A stretch of 42,507 nucleotides of DNA, from positions 1 to 42,507 of the forward strand of contig JAVKLK010000002.1 in the NCBI GenBank assembly GCA_031539165.1. The letters run 5' to 3'. This DNA is from CAIVSN01 sp031539165 (GTDB taxonomy: Bacteria; Patescibacteriota; Gracilibacteria; BD1-5; UBA2023). Positions within the stretch are counted from its first letter, which is position 1; every line of letters starts with the position of its first letter. The translations under genes were made by a program, and so were the position numbers. This document shows, piece by piece, positions 10,905-20,913 of this stretch. The notes under the pieces were generated by a model. It made no database searches and had not been told where the DNA came from. It saw nothing but the letters and a program-made list of their open reading frames with translations.

Positions 10905-11830
10905 TATTTTGAAGTGCTTTTAATCTCCTTGAGCTCAATTTCAAAATTGAGCGTCTTATCCGCAAGAGGATGAGTATTTTTTGTTTGAATTGAGAGTGTT
11001 ACATTATCTCCTTCAATCTTTGTAATAGTAACTTTCTGGGTATTTCGGTACATACCAGTCAATCCAACGGCAAGTTTTTTCCCGGCGAATGGGTTGGAAT
11101 TGTTTTTTACCTTGAGAGTAACGTTTACATCATCCACAGCGGTAATGGTCCCAACATTACCATCCTCAAATGTGATGGTGGTCCCCTTTGCAATCTTTTT
11201 CCCACGGAATGGACTTGTTGAATTATCAATGCTGAGCTCTACGTTTTTCTCATTCACGGATTCTACTTTCGCCTTCACTCCCCGGTCATTCGTGAGGATG
11301 TCACCAACTTTTGGAAGTGGGCCATTTCCTGCAATCACGCTTGTTTCAACCACCATTTTGATAGTGTCTTGTGTTTCTGATTTTGGAATAGTTCTTGTGA
11401 GAACGGAATCAAAAATTTTCTTATCTACAACACTCTCGCCGTTATTGATCCAAGCTCATCCATACGCCTCTTCAGGAGAGAGTTTAACCGTTTTCCGCTC
11501 CCCTACTTTCATGCCAACAATAGCCTTCCAGAAACCAGAAATTGTTCCTCCTCCATCTTTTACTGTGAGAACGAGTGGCTCATACGTTCTCCCTTCGGAG
11601 AAGTTTTTTGATTTTTTGGCCTCTTCTTTAAGAGATGAATCAAAAACAGTGCCATCCTCAAATTTTCCGATGTAGTCAACGCTTACAGTATCTCATTCAG
11701 CAACGGTTGTTCCTTGTTTCTCCTGTTTCTGCACAATAGGATCATTCTTTCCTGTCTGACTGAGAGGTTCCGTTTTTCCACAGGATACGAGAAGAAGAGA
11801 GAGACTCAGGATGTATACGATATATTTCAT
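10904..11830 (-). CDS. FKBP-type peptidyl-prolyl isomerase lipoprotein
   Basis: 308 aa. The signal peptide starting MKYIVYILSLSLLLVSCGK has a lipobox ending in Cys. A Lys/Gln linker leads into an FKBP domain: VDYIGKFEDGTVFDSS, ISGFWKAIVGMKVGERKTVKLSPEEAYG. The C-terminal part is made of repeated short segments of the pattern VT-x-x-x-VDDxNVTLxxxNxxxPFAGKKL (about three copies), an extended SlyD-like insert or substrate-binding repeat. It is likely a surface foldase for exported proteins. UGA-Gly at 11693-11695 (linker) and 11456-11458 (AGGAYG region) would break it under the standard code. The start was chosen at 11830 because a lipoprotein signal begins there; an upstream alternative start lacks sense. 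Confidence 0.87.
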
Positions 11831-11870
11831 AATGAAAAATGTGATTGAGTATGGAGGGATTGTACCAGAT

Positions 11871-12863
11871 TTATTTTGCTTGCAACTTGAAATTGTACTC
11901 AAGAATTGCCTTTTCTATTTGATGTTGTATTCAAGACTCATCTCATACGAGCTTTCCTGTTTTGAGGAGAAGGTCTATTTCAGCTATTCTCTTATATACA
12001 CAACCGAGAGCATGGAGTCGTTTTTCGGGAATTCTTGCATATTTTTCTCCTACAAAATCTTTGAGTCCGAGAATAGCATTTCTTTCACGAGCCATAAAGT
12101 GGCGAGCAAGCAATCCATAGAGTCAGATTTCCCGGAGAACAGCAAGAAATCATTTTTTTCGAACACTTCCTACACTACTTCCGCGAAGAAATTCTCCCGC
12201 GTCCATGGTCAGAAGACTTGCCCGAACCAGTTCTATTGCGCGCCTTGTGTCTCCAGAAACAAGAGCATCTCCAACAGCGAATACTTTTACCTCAGTTGTT
12301 TCCAAAGTATTCTCTCGCAATTCTTCTTCGTTCATCATTCCGAGAAGTCCAAGTTTCTCTATTTCATTTTCTAAGAGAAGGGGAGTATCTCACAGTCTTT
12401 CTTGAAGAAGCCGAATTGATTTTGGATTCAGGTTTGGGAGCGCTTTCCGAATGTAATTTTCCGCCTCTTCTGGTGAGTGAATAGAATAGGACTTGAGAGT
12501 GGCGTGGGTATTCAGTATCTCCAAAAGAGATGGAATCGTGGTATCTATTTGGATCCATGCGAGCACATTTGTTTCTGGAATACGTCAAAAAACATCAGCC
12601 CAGTCTACCTTTTTGAGCTCTTGTATCATTTTTGGAGAGCATTCATCCAATCGCCCATCGATAAGAATAAGCCGCTTTTCCGCAAGAAATGGGGGCGTTA
12701 CAAGCTCTTGAATAACCTGAGTTCCTTGCTCTGACAGAGAGAGTCGAACAATATTATGTTTTCCATAGAGCGTTCGGAATTTCTGTATCCAAGTTCAAAG
12801 AACCCTTCGAATTGTGGAGGGGAGATTTCCTTGAAAATGAAAGATGTGATCCTTATTCGGCAT
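11871..12863 (-). CDS. holA: DNA polymerase III delta subunit
   Basis: 330 aa. It fits the clamp-loader delta fold: an N-terminal segment FHFQGNLPSTIRR.LGTWIQKF, PFLAEKRLILIDG (consensus sLFsekrLvil), CSPKMIQEL, a middle with RKALPNLNPKSIRLLQERLGDTPLLLENEIEKL (consensus a...L..r.g.dl..l..ElekL), then VFAVGDALVSGDTRRAIELVRA and a C-terminal helical collar. It opens the beta clamp during loading. The start is inside the mfd 3' end (11-nt overlap). UGA-Gly codons occur throughout (12585, 12390, 12150, 12123, 11943, 11931). Confidence 0.82.
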
Positions 12864-15837
12864 GCTCAAGAGAGTATACAAGCTTTGTTAAAAAGTCGAG
12901 GTCTGAGGTGTAGAGCTTTTGTGAAACTCGTACTCGTTCCAGAGATTGAACAAGGAAATCACCTGCTCTATCTATTTCAAGAAATGCTCGGATAATGGGC
13001 GTGTCTTGTTTTGAAAATTCAAATACATAATCCTTGAGCACTTTTTTTACTCCCGAAACGGAGAATCGGGCTAAGTAAATTCTTGCTCGCAGCAGAAGAA
13101 AGAGTCGACGAACCGCTTCGTTTTCCCCATGTACTCGAATAAAGCTCGCTTCAGCACTTTCCAGATCTTCTATATCCTCGATGCTTTCGATAGAGCGGTA
13201 GAATTGAATTTTATCAACATCGCCTGCAAAGAGCGAATCAGAAAGAACAAACTCTATATCAAGCTCGATCTTTACATCAATGGAGGTGGTTTTTTTCCCA
13301 GACTGGAGCTCATCTATTTTATTCTCAAGAAGCTTGAGGTAGAGACTTACGCCAGTCTGTTTGGATTTTCCGGACTGGGCAATTCCAAGAATTTCTCCCG
13401 CTCCTCGAATCTCCATATCTCTCATGGCGATTTCAAATCCAGCTCAGAGATGAGCATGTTCTACTATGGCAAGAAGTCGACGTTTTGCATCTTCTGGAAG
13501 GACTTCTTTTCGATACATCAAAAGACAGTGAGCCTCACGGTCCTTTCTTCCGACTCGACCACGAAGTTGATGAAGTTGTGCCAGTCAGAATTCATCCGCA
13601 TGATCGATAATAATAGTATTTGCCTCAAGGAAGTTCACCCCATTCTCAATAACGGTAGTTGATATGAGACAATTTGCCTCTTGGGCACGAAATGAGAGAA
13701 GTGCTTCTTCTATTTCTTCTCCGCTCATTTGTCCGTGAAGAAGAATTGGTTTGAGGGTGCTTCCCACGATTGCTTGAAGTTCTTGGGCTGTTCCAGCAAG
13801 AGATGATACCCGGTTATGAAGAACGATCACCTGTCCTCTCTGTCAGAGTTCTTGGAGTATAGCATCTCGAAGAACGGATTCATTCCATTTGAGCACTTGC
13901 GTGGTAATTGGTTTTTTGCTTGGCGGAGGTTCAGCTAGAATGCTGAGTGAGCGCAATCCAGAAAGGGCGAGATTAAGAGAGCGTGGAATTGGGGTTGCAG
14001 AAAGGCTGAGTATATCAATTCCAGACCGAAGTCGCTTGATTTTTTCTTTATCCAAGACTCAGAAACGATGTTCCTCATCGATAATGAGGAGTCAGAGACG
14101 ACGAATCCGCACATCGTCTCCAAGAATTCTGTGTGTTGCTATGACGATGGAGATTTCACCACTCTCGAGTCCCGCAAGAATATTTTTCACTTCCTTTGAG
14201 GAGGTAAGTCTCGAAAGGCATGCGATGCGAATATTCATTTTCGCAAATCGTTTTGAAAAAGACTCAAAGTGTTCCAGTGTAAGGACAACAAGCGGTGATA
14301 TGACAGCGACTTGCTTCCCTCATAAAACAGCCTTATAGGCAGCATTCATAGCAACTTCTGTTTTCCCAAATCAGACATCTCAACAGAGAAGTCGATCCAT
14401 GGGGCTTGAGCTTTCCATGTCTCGGAATACTTCTTCAATAGCGTTTTGTTGGTCTTTTGTGTGAATATGAGAGAAGGCATCTCTAAAAGCCTTCTCTTCT
14501 TCGGGAAACGCGGCAAATCAGAATCAAGGGGAAAGTTTTCTTCTTGCATGAATATCGAGAAGTTCTTCGGCAGTCTTGAGCACTTCCGCTTCTGTATCTT
14601 TCAGGGTTTTCTTCCAAATCGTTCCTCCGAGCGCATGAACAATCGGATGCTCTTCTCAGAGATATTTTGTAATTCGGTAGAGTTCCGTTATAGGAACAAA
14701 AAGTCGATCACTATTCGCGTATTCGATACAAACATATTCTCGTTTTGTTCCCCCAACGTCTTTTTCTATCATTTCGAGAAATCGGCCAATGCCATGTTCT
14801 TGATGAACGATGTAGTCTCCCGGCTTAAGAGTCATCAGGAGGTCGAGGCTCCGCATGGTTTGTTTTTTCGACCGCTTCTGAACAAAAAGAGTTCCGAGCA
14901 CATCGTCAGTAATGGAGAAGTGATTCTTGTAACAAAAACTCGTAAGTCCTATTTTTGGAACATCAATGAGGGCATGGGAAGAGAGCGAATTATATTCCAT
15001 ATGACGAAGAACCGGCTCTCGGAATGCTGTATAGATGGAAGTTTGATTTCCCGCTGTGCGAAGCAGCTCAGTGAATGATTCTATATCAGGAAGTGATATT
15101 GGCTCAACATTGAGTGAAGTCCCCCCTGTTTCAAATCCAATCCAATCGGTATACATTTCTCGCAGGGCATCTCGCTTCTCAAAGAAATCTAAATCAAATG
15201 TCCAAAGTCGGCCGGTTCCATTTATTTTTTGAACTTCTTTTGGAATGCCTCCTATTTCGGGACTTTCTTTCGCATAGAAGGTAACGGAATCTACTCGATG
15301 AAATTGGGCTACTTCTCCCGTATCACGCACTTCTCCCACGAGAATCTCATCTACCTCATCATCAAAGAAACTTATATGAATCATTTGCCCGATATCCCGT
15401 ATGGTGAGCTCTGATCCAGAAAGGTGATACCTGTGAGTCTTTGAGACTGATTCGCCATGTTCGTAGCCAAGTCGAATGAGTGCTTCTATATGCTTCCGCG
15501 GTCCGGATACATCTAGTCGGGCTATCGTATGGGTCAGAGTCTTCCGTGCGTATTCAAGACGAAATGCTGCATCAAAGAGGGAAACAGTTCCAAGAAAATG
15601 CCCTCGGGTTGCATCGTTGTACCGGAGTACATCAGCCTGCGTACGTATTTCTGAGCAAGAAATAGAGAGAATAGTTTCCAGCACTTTTTTGGTGGACTTT
15701 AATTCGTGGAAGTCTTCAAATATCCATATGGTTGGTCCGAGACTGGGAGATGCCTCTTCCGTTTGCTTGCAAAAAAGCGATCGGGCGAATTGATTTCCCG
15801 ATCGACTATAGAGTGTTTTGGTTTTTAGGGGTTCCAT
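12853..15837 (-). CDS. mfd: Transcription-repair coupling factor Mfd
   Basis: 994 aa. A UvrB-like N-terminal part leads to the RNA-polymerase-interacting domain (PGDYIVHQEHGIGRFLEMI...YVCIEYANSDRLFVP). The SF2 translocase core follows: Walker A CGDVGFGKTEVAMNAAY, DEEHRFGV (consensus DEEQRFGV), SLSATPIPRSLNLA, then motifs V/VI (ISTTVIENGVNF, QLHQLRGRVGR) and the TRG segment (MRDMEIRGAGEILGIAQSG). The C-terminal domain is short. It removes stalled RNA polymerase and recruits UvrA. Two UGA codons encode Gly inside the Walker A segment, which is good evidence for the code. It is about 150 aa shorter than E. coli Mfd. Confidence 0.93.
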
Positions 15838-15843
15838 CCAGAT

Positions 15844-16389
15844 TTATACCTTCATGATATCATCTTCTTTTTTCTGAAGCATCTCATCGATTCGTTTACT
15901 CTCGGTATCGATCTGCTTTTGGAGATCTGCCTCGTACCCTTTTGCTATATCTTCTCCGATTTCCTTGTTTGCCTCCGCATTTTTTATTTTTTTCATATAG
16001 TCTGCTCGAATATTTCGAACCGCAACCCGTCCTTCTTCTGCCAATCGTCGGGCTATTTTGACCAGGTCACGACGACGCTCTTCGGTGAGGGTAGGAATTT
16101 TGATAAGGATAGATTCTCCGTTATTTTGAGGATTGAGACCAAGATTTGCTTCCGTGATGGCACGATCAATATCTTTGATGAGTGTTTTATCCCAAGGCTG
16201 TATTCCGAGAGTTTGGGCATCCATAATAGAGACGCTGGCAATATTTCTCAAGGGCTGTACGGATCCATACGCAAGAACGGTTACTCATTCTACAATGGCA
16301 GGATTTGCTCTTCCAACTTGAAGTTTGGCAAATTCTCCCTGGAGGTGGTCGGCTGCTTTGGAAAGATCGATTGTTAAATTGCTAAGCAT
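15844..16389 (-). CDS. frr: Ribosome recycling factor
   Basis: 181 aa, normal length. It has LQVGRANPAIVEGV (consensus RtGRAsPalle.i), YGSVQPLRNIASVSI, IQPWDKTLIKDIDRAI, NLGLNPQNNGESILIKIP, and LTEERRRDLVKIARRLAEEGRVAVRNIR. With EF-G it splits post-termination 70S ribosomes. It is the first gene of the minus-strand operon running to 9702, with a clear promoter upstream. The ATG at 16389 was chosen because the conserved N-terminal helix starts there. A UGA-Gly at 16285-16287 lies in the conserved VEGVTV loop. Confidence 0.95.
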
Positions 16390-16424
16390 AGAGTATGTCA
16401 AAAACTGAAAATATTATGCCGAGA

Positions 16425-16453
16425 ATTATAGAGAGGAAGCCAAGACAATGCAA
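16425..16453 (-). promoter_or_regulatory. Promoter of the frr-mfd-holA operon
   Basis: On the minus strand, TTGCAT (16448-16453), a 17-nt spacer, and a perfect TATAAT (16425-16430). The predicted start lies near 16418, giving a leader of about 29 nt before frr. It is divergent from the promoter at 16462. Confidence 0.65.
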
Positions 16454-16461
16454 TTTATTTT

Positions 16462-16489
16462 TTGACAAAGTCACACAGGAGTCTATTAT
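16462..16489 (+). promoter_or_regulatory. Promoter, TTGACA-16-TATTAT
   Basis: Perfect -35 TTGACA (16462-16467), a 16-nt spacer and TATTAT (16484-16489), placed to transcribe the exported protein at 16527 with a leader of roughly 30 nt. No Shine-Dalgarno is seen. It is one of the best promoter matches in the window, suggesting strong expression. Confidence 0.65.
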
Positions 16490-16526
16490 CACCGAGATGA
16501 TTATTTCTTCTTATATCTTAGCACCT

Positions 16527-17294
16527 ATGAAGGCTCGTTTCCTTATCGCTTCGCTTCTTCTCCTCGGAAGCACTCAAGTATTCGCTGCAAGCGGAGACTA
16601 TAAACAGGTTGACTGTACGCTTCCAGTATTTACAGCAAATGGATGTGCTGCTTCAGCAAGTACTCAGTGTTTTGATGGCGGATCCGTTACGCCAGGACAG
16701 AAGCTTATTGGGCTGTACGATTCTTGGACTAACAAAAACCAGTCAGAACAAGTTATATACCAAGATGAAGTAACTTTCCCAAAATTGGTAAATGTTGGAG
16801 GCGCTGGAACTTCTTGGCTCACTAACCCTGCGGATGAGAAGAGCTTCTGGAAGATAGGAAGTGAAATTATCTTTACTCCAGAGGCTACGAGTGGTTCTGG
16901 TGCTACTAAGCGAAATGTATTCAGTCTTAAGGCTGGCAAGACGGTTCGAGTTCTTGAATCTGAACTCGGGGCAAACTATCAGCTTGAGAAGTCTACAGCA
17001 AAGAATGGTGAGTATGTGGGTCTTGTTAAATTTCCCGTAAACTATCGTGATGTTGATTCTGGAACAGGAAAGCCAGGGGTTCTCGTGAATCATCTTGAGT
17101 GTGTGGCATATAAGCTCGCTGCTCAGACTGTTGCTTCTGCTCCAGTTACTCCTACTAAACCAACTCCATCTACTCCAGTTCCTTCTCAGGCCACTGCGGT
17201 GAAGACGGGGGCGGCGGACACATTCCTCTTCCTTGGACTTGCTATGCTTCTCGCACTCGCATTTATGTTTGCTCGCAAGAGAAAATCTCTCTAG
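16527..17294 (+). CDS. Exported surface protein with C-terminal anchor
   Basis: 255 aa. The signal peptide starts MKARFLIASLLLLGSTQVFA (A-x-A-type cleavage before ASGDY). A beta-rich globular region contains three to four cysteines (DCTLP, NGCAAS, TQCFDG, LECVAY). A Pro/Thr linker follows, then KTGA, a hydrophobic helix (FLFLGLAMLLALAFMF) and ARKRKSL. The end has the layout of a sortase-type sorting signal but without LPxTG. An in-frame upstream ATG (16395) was rejected because the signal peptide begins at 16527 and the promoter lies downstream of that ATG. No UGA codon is used. A strong promoter and a terminator frame it as a single-gene unit. Confidence 0.8.
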   Translation: MKARFLIASLLLLGSTQVFAASGDYKQVDCTLPVFTANGCAASASTQCFDGGSVTPGQKLIGLYDSWTNKNQSEQVIYQDEVTFPKLVNVGGAGTSWLTNPADEKSFWKIGSEIIFTPEATSGSGATKRNVFSLKAGKTVRVLESELGANYQLEKSTAKNGEYVGLVKFPVNYRDVDSGTGKPGVLVNHLECVAYKLAAQTVASAPVTPTKPTPSTPVPSQATAVKTGAADTFLFLGLAMLLALAFMFARKRKSL

Positions 17295-17326
17295 TTCACG
17301 AGGAGAAACACTCCTTCTATATACGA

Positions 17327-17361
17327 ATATCCCACTTTTTCTCGAGAGTGGGATATTTTTC
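17327..17361 (+). terminator. Rho-independent terminator
   Basis: A perfect 10-bp stem, ATATCCCACT (17327-17336) with AGTGGGATAT (17347-17356), a 10-nt loop, then a T run. It ends the transcript of the gene at 16527. Confidence 0.85.
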
Positions 17362-17420
17362 TATCGATTTTTTGCACGATACGAAAAGATGTGGCAAATT
17401 GAGAATGTAACCCATTTCTT

Positions 17421-20400
17421 ATGACCCCTCAGAACCCATCAGCTGCCCCAGAAGCTCGTAATGCACCTTCTCAAGAGCATGCTGCTATTACCAAGGCACA
17501 GGCCACTCTTTCTACGCTTCTTGAAAAGGTGAGACGAGGAGAGGCTCCAAACGATACGGAAATCAAACTCTATCGAGCTCTTCGGGATGCAAATGAATCA
17601 AAAGATCCTGCAACTCGAGAAAAGGCTCAAGCCCTCCTCAAGACTCAGCTTGGCGAGATTGCTCAGATTGATGTAGCAAAAGATAAGCAAATTCAGGCAA
17701 TTCTCGGCGAGACGACCGAGGCACTCGAGTGAGTGAAGAAAAATTCTGAAACAAAAATTGCAGGCAAACTCGGGCCAGTAGTGGCAAATATGTTTGCTTG
17801 GTCTGGAGAATTCAAGGAAACAACAGACTATGATGAGTTTCTCGACATGCTTCGGGCTATTGTAGCACTTCAATCTTCTGGAAAGACCGATGCAACCAAG
17901 CTTACGCAGGCAGACTGGAAGCGTGCTGGACACGATGGACAAATTATATTTGATACTGCGGAACTAGCAGAAATAAATGCGTTCTACACTCATGTAATTG
18001 AACAAGGACTTGGAAAGCGTGCCGAGATTCTTGCACAGTCAAAAACAGGGCGAGATCTCATGGTGGCACTCTTGAAGCAAACTGATGCGCGATACATTAC
18101 AGGTCAAGAAATTCGAGGGACTACCCATGTATCGAAAGGAGGAACTACCGGAGCAATGGAAATCAAGGAAGCTGACGGAAAGACCGATGTTGTAGACATT
18201 CTTTTTTCAGGGAAACATCCTTGGTCAGTGCCACAAGTGCGAGACATTCTTCGAGGATCTAAGGCCGCACCAGACTCTCAGGATATTGCACGAGCATACA
18301 AAGCGGTTATGGGAACCGATTTGAATGTTGCAACTCTCGCGGAGCATCCAGAACAAGCCCTTGCATTTCAGCAAACACTTACACAAAAGATAGAACTTAT
18401 TACTCAGCTTTCTCGAGCAAGCGCGCTCAAATGAGGACATAAGGATGTTTCAGGAAAGACGGGACTCTCTGCCGTACTTCAGGCTGGCTGATTTGATACA
18501 AAGGTGCGCGAACTTACCGGAGACATTACCGCAAATAATCGCTCTCTTCCTTCTCTCGATACTCAAGAGGGAAAAGATATGCTTGCTTCGGCTACTCGCT
18601 TCGGGCTCCCTATACTTATAAGCCTTCTTACTCAAGGTCTTGTAATCGGTTCGTTTGAAAAGAGAGACATTACCTCCGAGGCACAATTCAATGAAATTGC
18701 AAAACGATATGGAAAAGAGGCTGCTGTAGGGACACTTATTCATAATGCATTCCTTGGAAAGTCACTTTCTTTCCGATTTGGAGAAAATCATGCAATAGAG
18801 AATTACGTTCGATGAGTTGAAGCTTCCATCCAGAAGTTTGGAACAGTGTTTCAGGCCCCTCTTCCAGCTGAAGCAAAGGCACATAAGCCATCCGATCTTC
18901 TGAAGAGTACGGATTCATTTCCTGCTGAAGAAAGAGCTTTCTTCAATCAAATGATTCTTCAGTATGGCACACTTACTTCTTCTGGAATGTCTCATGAACA
19001 AGCAGTTGCTAGTCTTCGAGATAGTCTCTTCAAAATGGTGAATGTCGATGTAGCAAAACGATCAAACGAGAGCGATTGGTCATTCCGACTCGGTCTTCTC
19101 TTCATCGGATTTGCTCATGAGGGTATAGATACGAAGACGTCTCATGCCAAAAATGCCGCCCTTTCTGAACGAGCCTCTGGTAGTGCACGAAAACTCACCG
19201 AGGATGACTTGAAAAATCTAGGAATGGAGGCGAGAACTGTTATGAAGAATGGAGCCCCAGAATATCAGGTATCTTTCTCTAAGGGGGCACCAAACTTTGC
19301 TCAAAGCCTTCCTGACTGGGTGAGTATACAGACTATTGACGGGAAAACGATTGTTTCAGCATCGAAACCATTTGATATCCGCAAGGTAATTCTTCGTTCT
19401 GCGGACAATCAAGTAACAACAGAGTATGTAATCAGAGAGAAATCTGGAGTCTCAAGCGCTCCAATTGTTCTTGCTCCTGCCACTCCAAGTACAAAAACTG
19501 CTTTCAAGAGCATTGCTGGAGCAGCAACAGAACAGGGAAATCAAGCGGTATCTGACGCCTCTATTCATCGAGCCATCAACTCTGCATTTGCCTCATTTGA
19601 AACATGGGAGCGTCAACGACCAAAGTTCCAAGTATTCCAAAAGCAGCTTCAAGATATTATTGCTGGGAAAAATGTGGCATTGAATCTCGCAAATGTAGAA
19701 AATCCAAAAGTTCGCTCTGCTCTTCAGTCATTCTTGAGCGGATCAGACTTCAAAGCATACACTCCAGATCAAAAGGCACTCGTATATGCGAGCATGCTTG
19801 CCGAAACCGCCGGGGATAATCGAATTGTTCGTCTTTCTCGAGGAGAAAAAGGAATTATCGGGAAGGGACAAACGCTTAAAGCGCTCTTGGGTGATGCGTG
19901 GGGGCATACCACCTCTACTACTCGTCGGCTTCGAGAGTGGGGAGTGTCTCAGGCGGGAACTCTCGATAGCGTTCGATCTACTGCCTACGCTGAGGTAGGA
20001 AAGCTTTCTACACTCAAACCTTCAGTGAATCGAGTAGACGGTATTATGGCATTCTCTGTTTTCTCTCAACTCACCGCAGATAAGAAGCTTGGTTTCCACG
20101 GAGTGCCATTTGTTGGAACAAGTCTCAATATGGTCGGAACTCCGAAGGAATTTGAATCCTCTGCTATGCGTGAAAAAATGGCGAAAGAATTGCCAGGGGC
20201 TCTCATTGACGGTTTCGTCACCAAACTTAAGCCTCCGTTCACATCAGCGAACGTTCGAGCACTCCTTGCCAATCCAAATCAGGCACTGAATTCGAAGGGC
20301 GAACTCGTACCGAAAGCGACTGATGCGACTGAAGCCGATAAACAGTATACGCTTTCAAGCAAGCTCAAGTTTGGAATGTTTGAGAAGTGTCTGAATGATG

Positions 20401-20687
20401 TCTACTTCTTCAGTGATCTTGAGGTAACTCGACCAGGAAGTCCGGCTCAGTCAGTGACGCCTCCAGCAGTTACTCCAAATGTAGATGTTGTAGACGCCGA
20501 TAGTCTTGCTACTCAAGAAGTGGTAATGCAGGATGGAGCAGTTGGTCTCGGAACTCTTGGTCTGGTTAATCGGGCTCGTAGTTCAGGAGGGGATGCCCAA
20601 AATGGGGGGAATACTACAACCCCAGGGGCTGTGCCAAATCCAGGCTCTCCAGTTATTATCCCTGACGCACCTTCGGTAGCGATATAA
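17421..20687 (+). CDS. Large protein of unknown function (1088 aa)
   Basis: One frame from ATG 17421 to TAA 20685-20687, joined across four UGA-Gly codons (17730, 18432, 18489, 18813). There is no signal peptide: it begins MTPQNPSAAPEARNAPSQEH and continues as a charged helical region. One mildly hydrophobic stretch (FGLPILISLLTQGLVIGSF, near residue 400) could be buried rather than membrane. The second half is mixed alpha/beta with few cysteines. The last 50 residues are Gly/Pro/Asn/Thr-rich and low-complexity. I recognise no family. It sits between two exported proteins, so it may be an internal scaffold or a protein secreted without a signal; this is inference. Confidence 0.75.
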
Positions 20688-20693
20688 TATCCC

Positions 20694-20721
20694 AATACAG
20701 GCCTCTCAAGAGGTCTGTATT
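20694..20721 (+). other. Stable hairpin, terminator-like but without a T tract
   Basis: AATACAGGCCTC (20694-20705) pairs with GAGGTCTGTATT (20710-20721) around a TCAA loop, with one G-T pair. It begins 6 nt after the upstream stop and its right arm runs into the -35 box of the next promoter. The absence of a T run makes classic intrinsic termination uncertain. Confidence 0.5.
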
Positions 20722-20746
20722 GACAAGCTCCCTATTTGCGTAATAT
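20720..20746 (+). promoter_or_regulatory. Promoter TTGACA-15-TAATAT, leaderless
   Basis: TTGACA at 20720-20725 and TAATAT at 20741-20746. The -10 ends 6 nt before the ATG at 20753, so transcription should begin at the A of the start codon. It drives the lipoprotein plus the 1289-aa protein. Confidence 0.55.
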
Positions 20747-20752
20747 TCATGT

Positions 20753-20908
20753 ATGAAAATTCTTTTTCTCCCGATTCTTGCTTGTTTTCTTCTTGTTTCT
20801 TGCTCAGGAGGGGCAGACCGAACGAAACAGATAGAAAATTCTAGTACACCGGTAGCTTCTCCAAGCCAACCAGTACAGCAGCAATCCGCACCATCCTCTG
20901 ATCTTTAG
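20753..20908 (+). CDS. Small lipoprotein (51 aa)
   Basis: MKILFLPILACFLLVSCSGG is a lipoprotein signal with the lipobox Cys at residue 17. The mature part is about 35 residues, Ser/Pro/Gln-rich and probably disordered. It lies 5 nt upstream of the large secreted repeat protein, so the two are co-transcribed; the lipoprotein may tether or assist the larger one. Its function is not recognisable. Confidence 0.7.
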   Translation: MKILFLPILACFLLVSCSGGADRTKQIENSSTPVASPSQPVQQQSAPSSDL

Positions 20909-20913
20909 TCCTC

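Noticed and set aside
11094..11675. 193-aa plus-strand ORF opposite the FKBP gene
   Set aside because: It is the complement of a well-supported FKBP domain; it is Ser/Thr/Phe-rich with no own motif and no promoter.
11811..12374. 187-aa plus-strand ORF opposite holA
   Set aside because: Mirror of holA; low-complexity Ser/Phe/Tyr composition typical of an antisense frame.
12364..12588. Minus-strand 74-aa ORF in another frame inside holA
   Set aside because: holA reads through in its own frame once TGA is Gly; this frame has no family resemblance.
16395..16526. Upstream start for the exported protein
   Set aside because: The extra 44 residues have no signal-peptide character and span the promoter at 16462-16489.
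20694..20721. Classic rho-independent terminator
   Set aside because: The stem is good but there is no T run; listed as a hairpin only.
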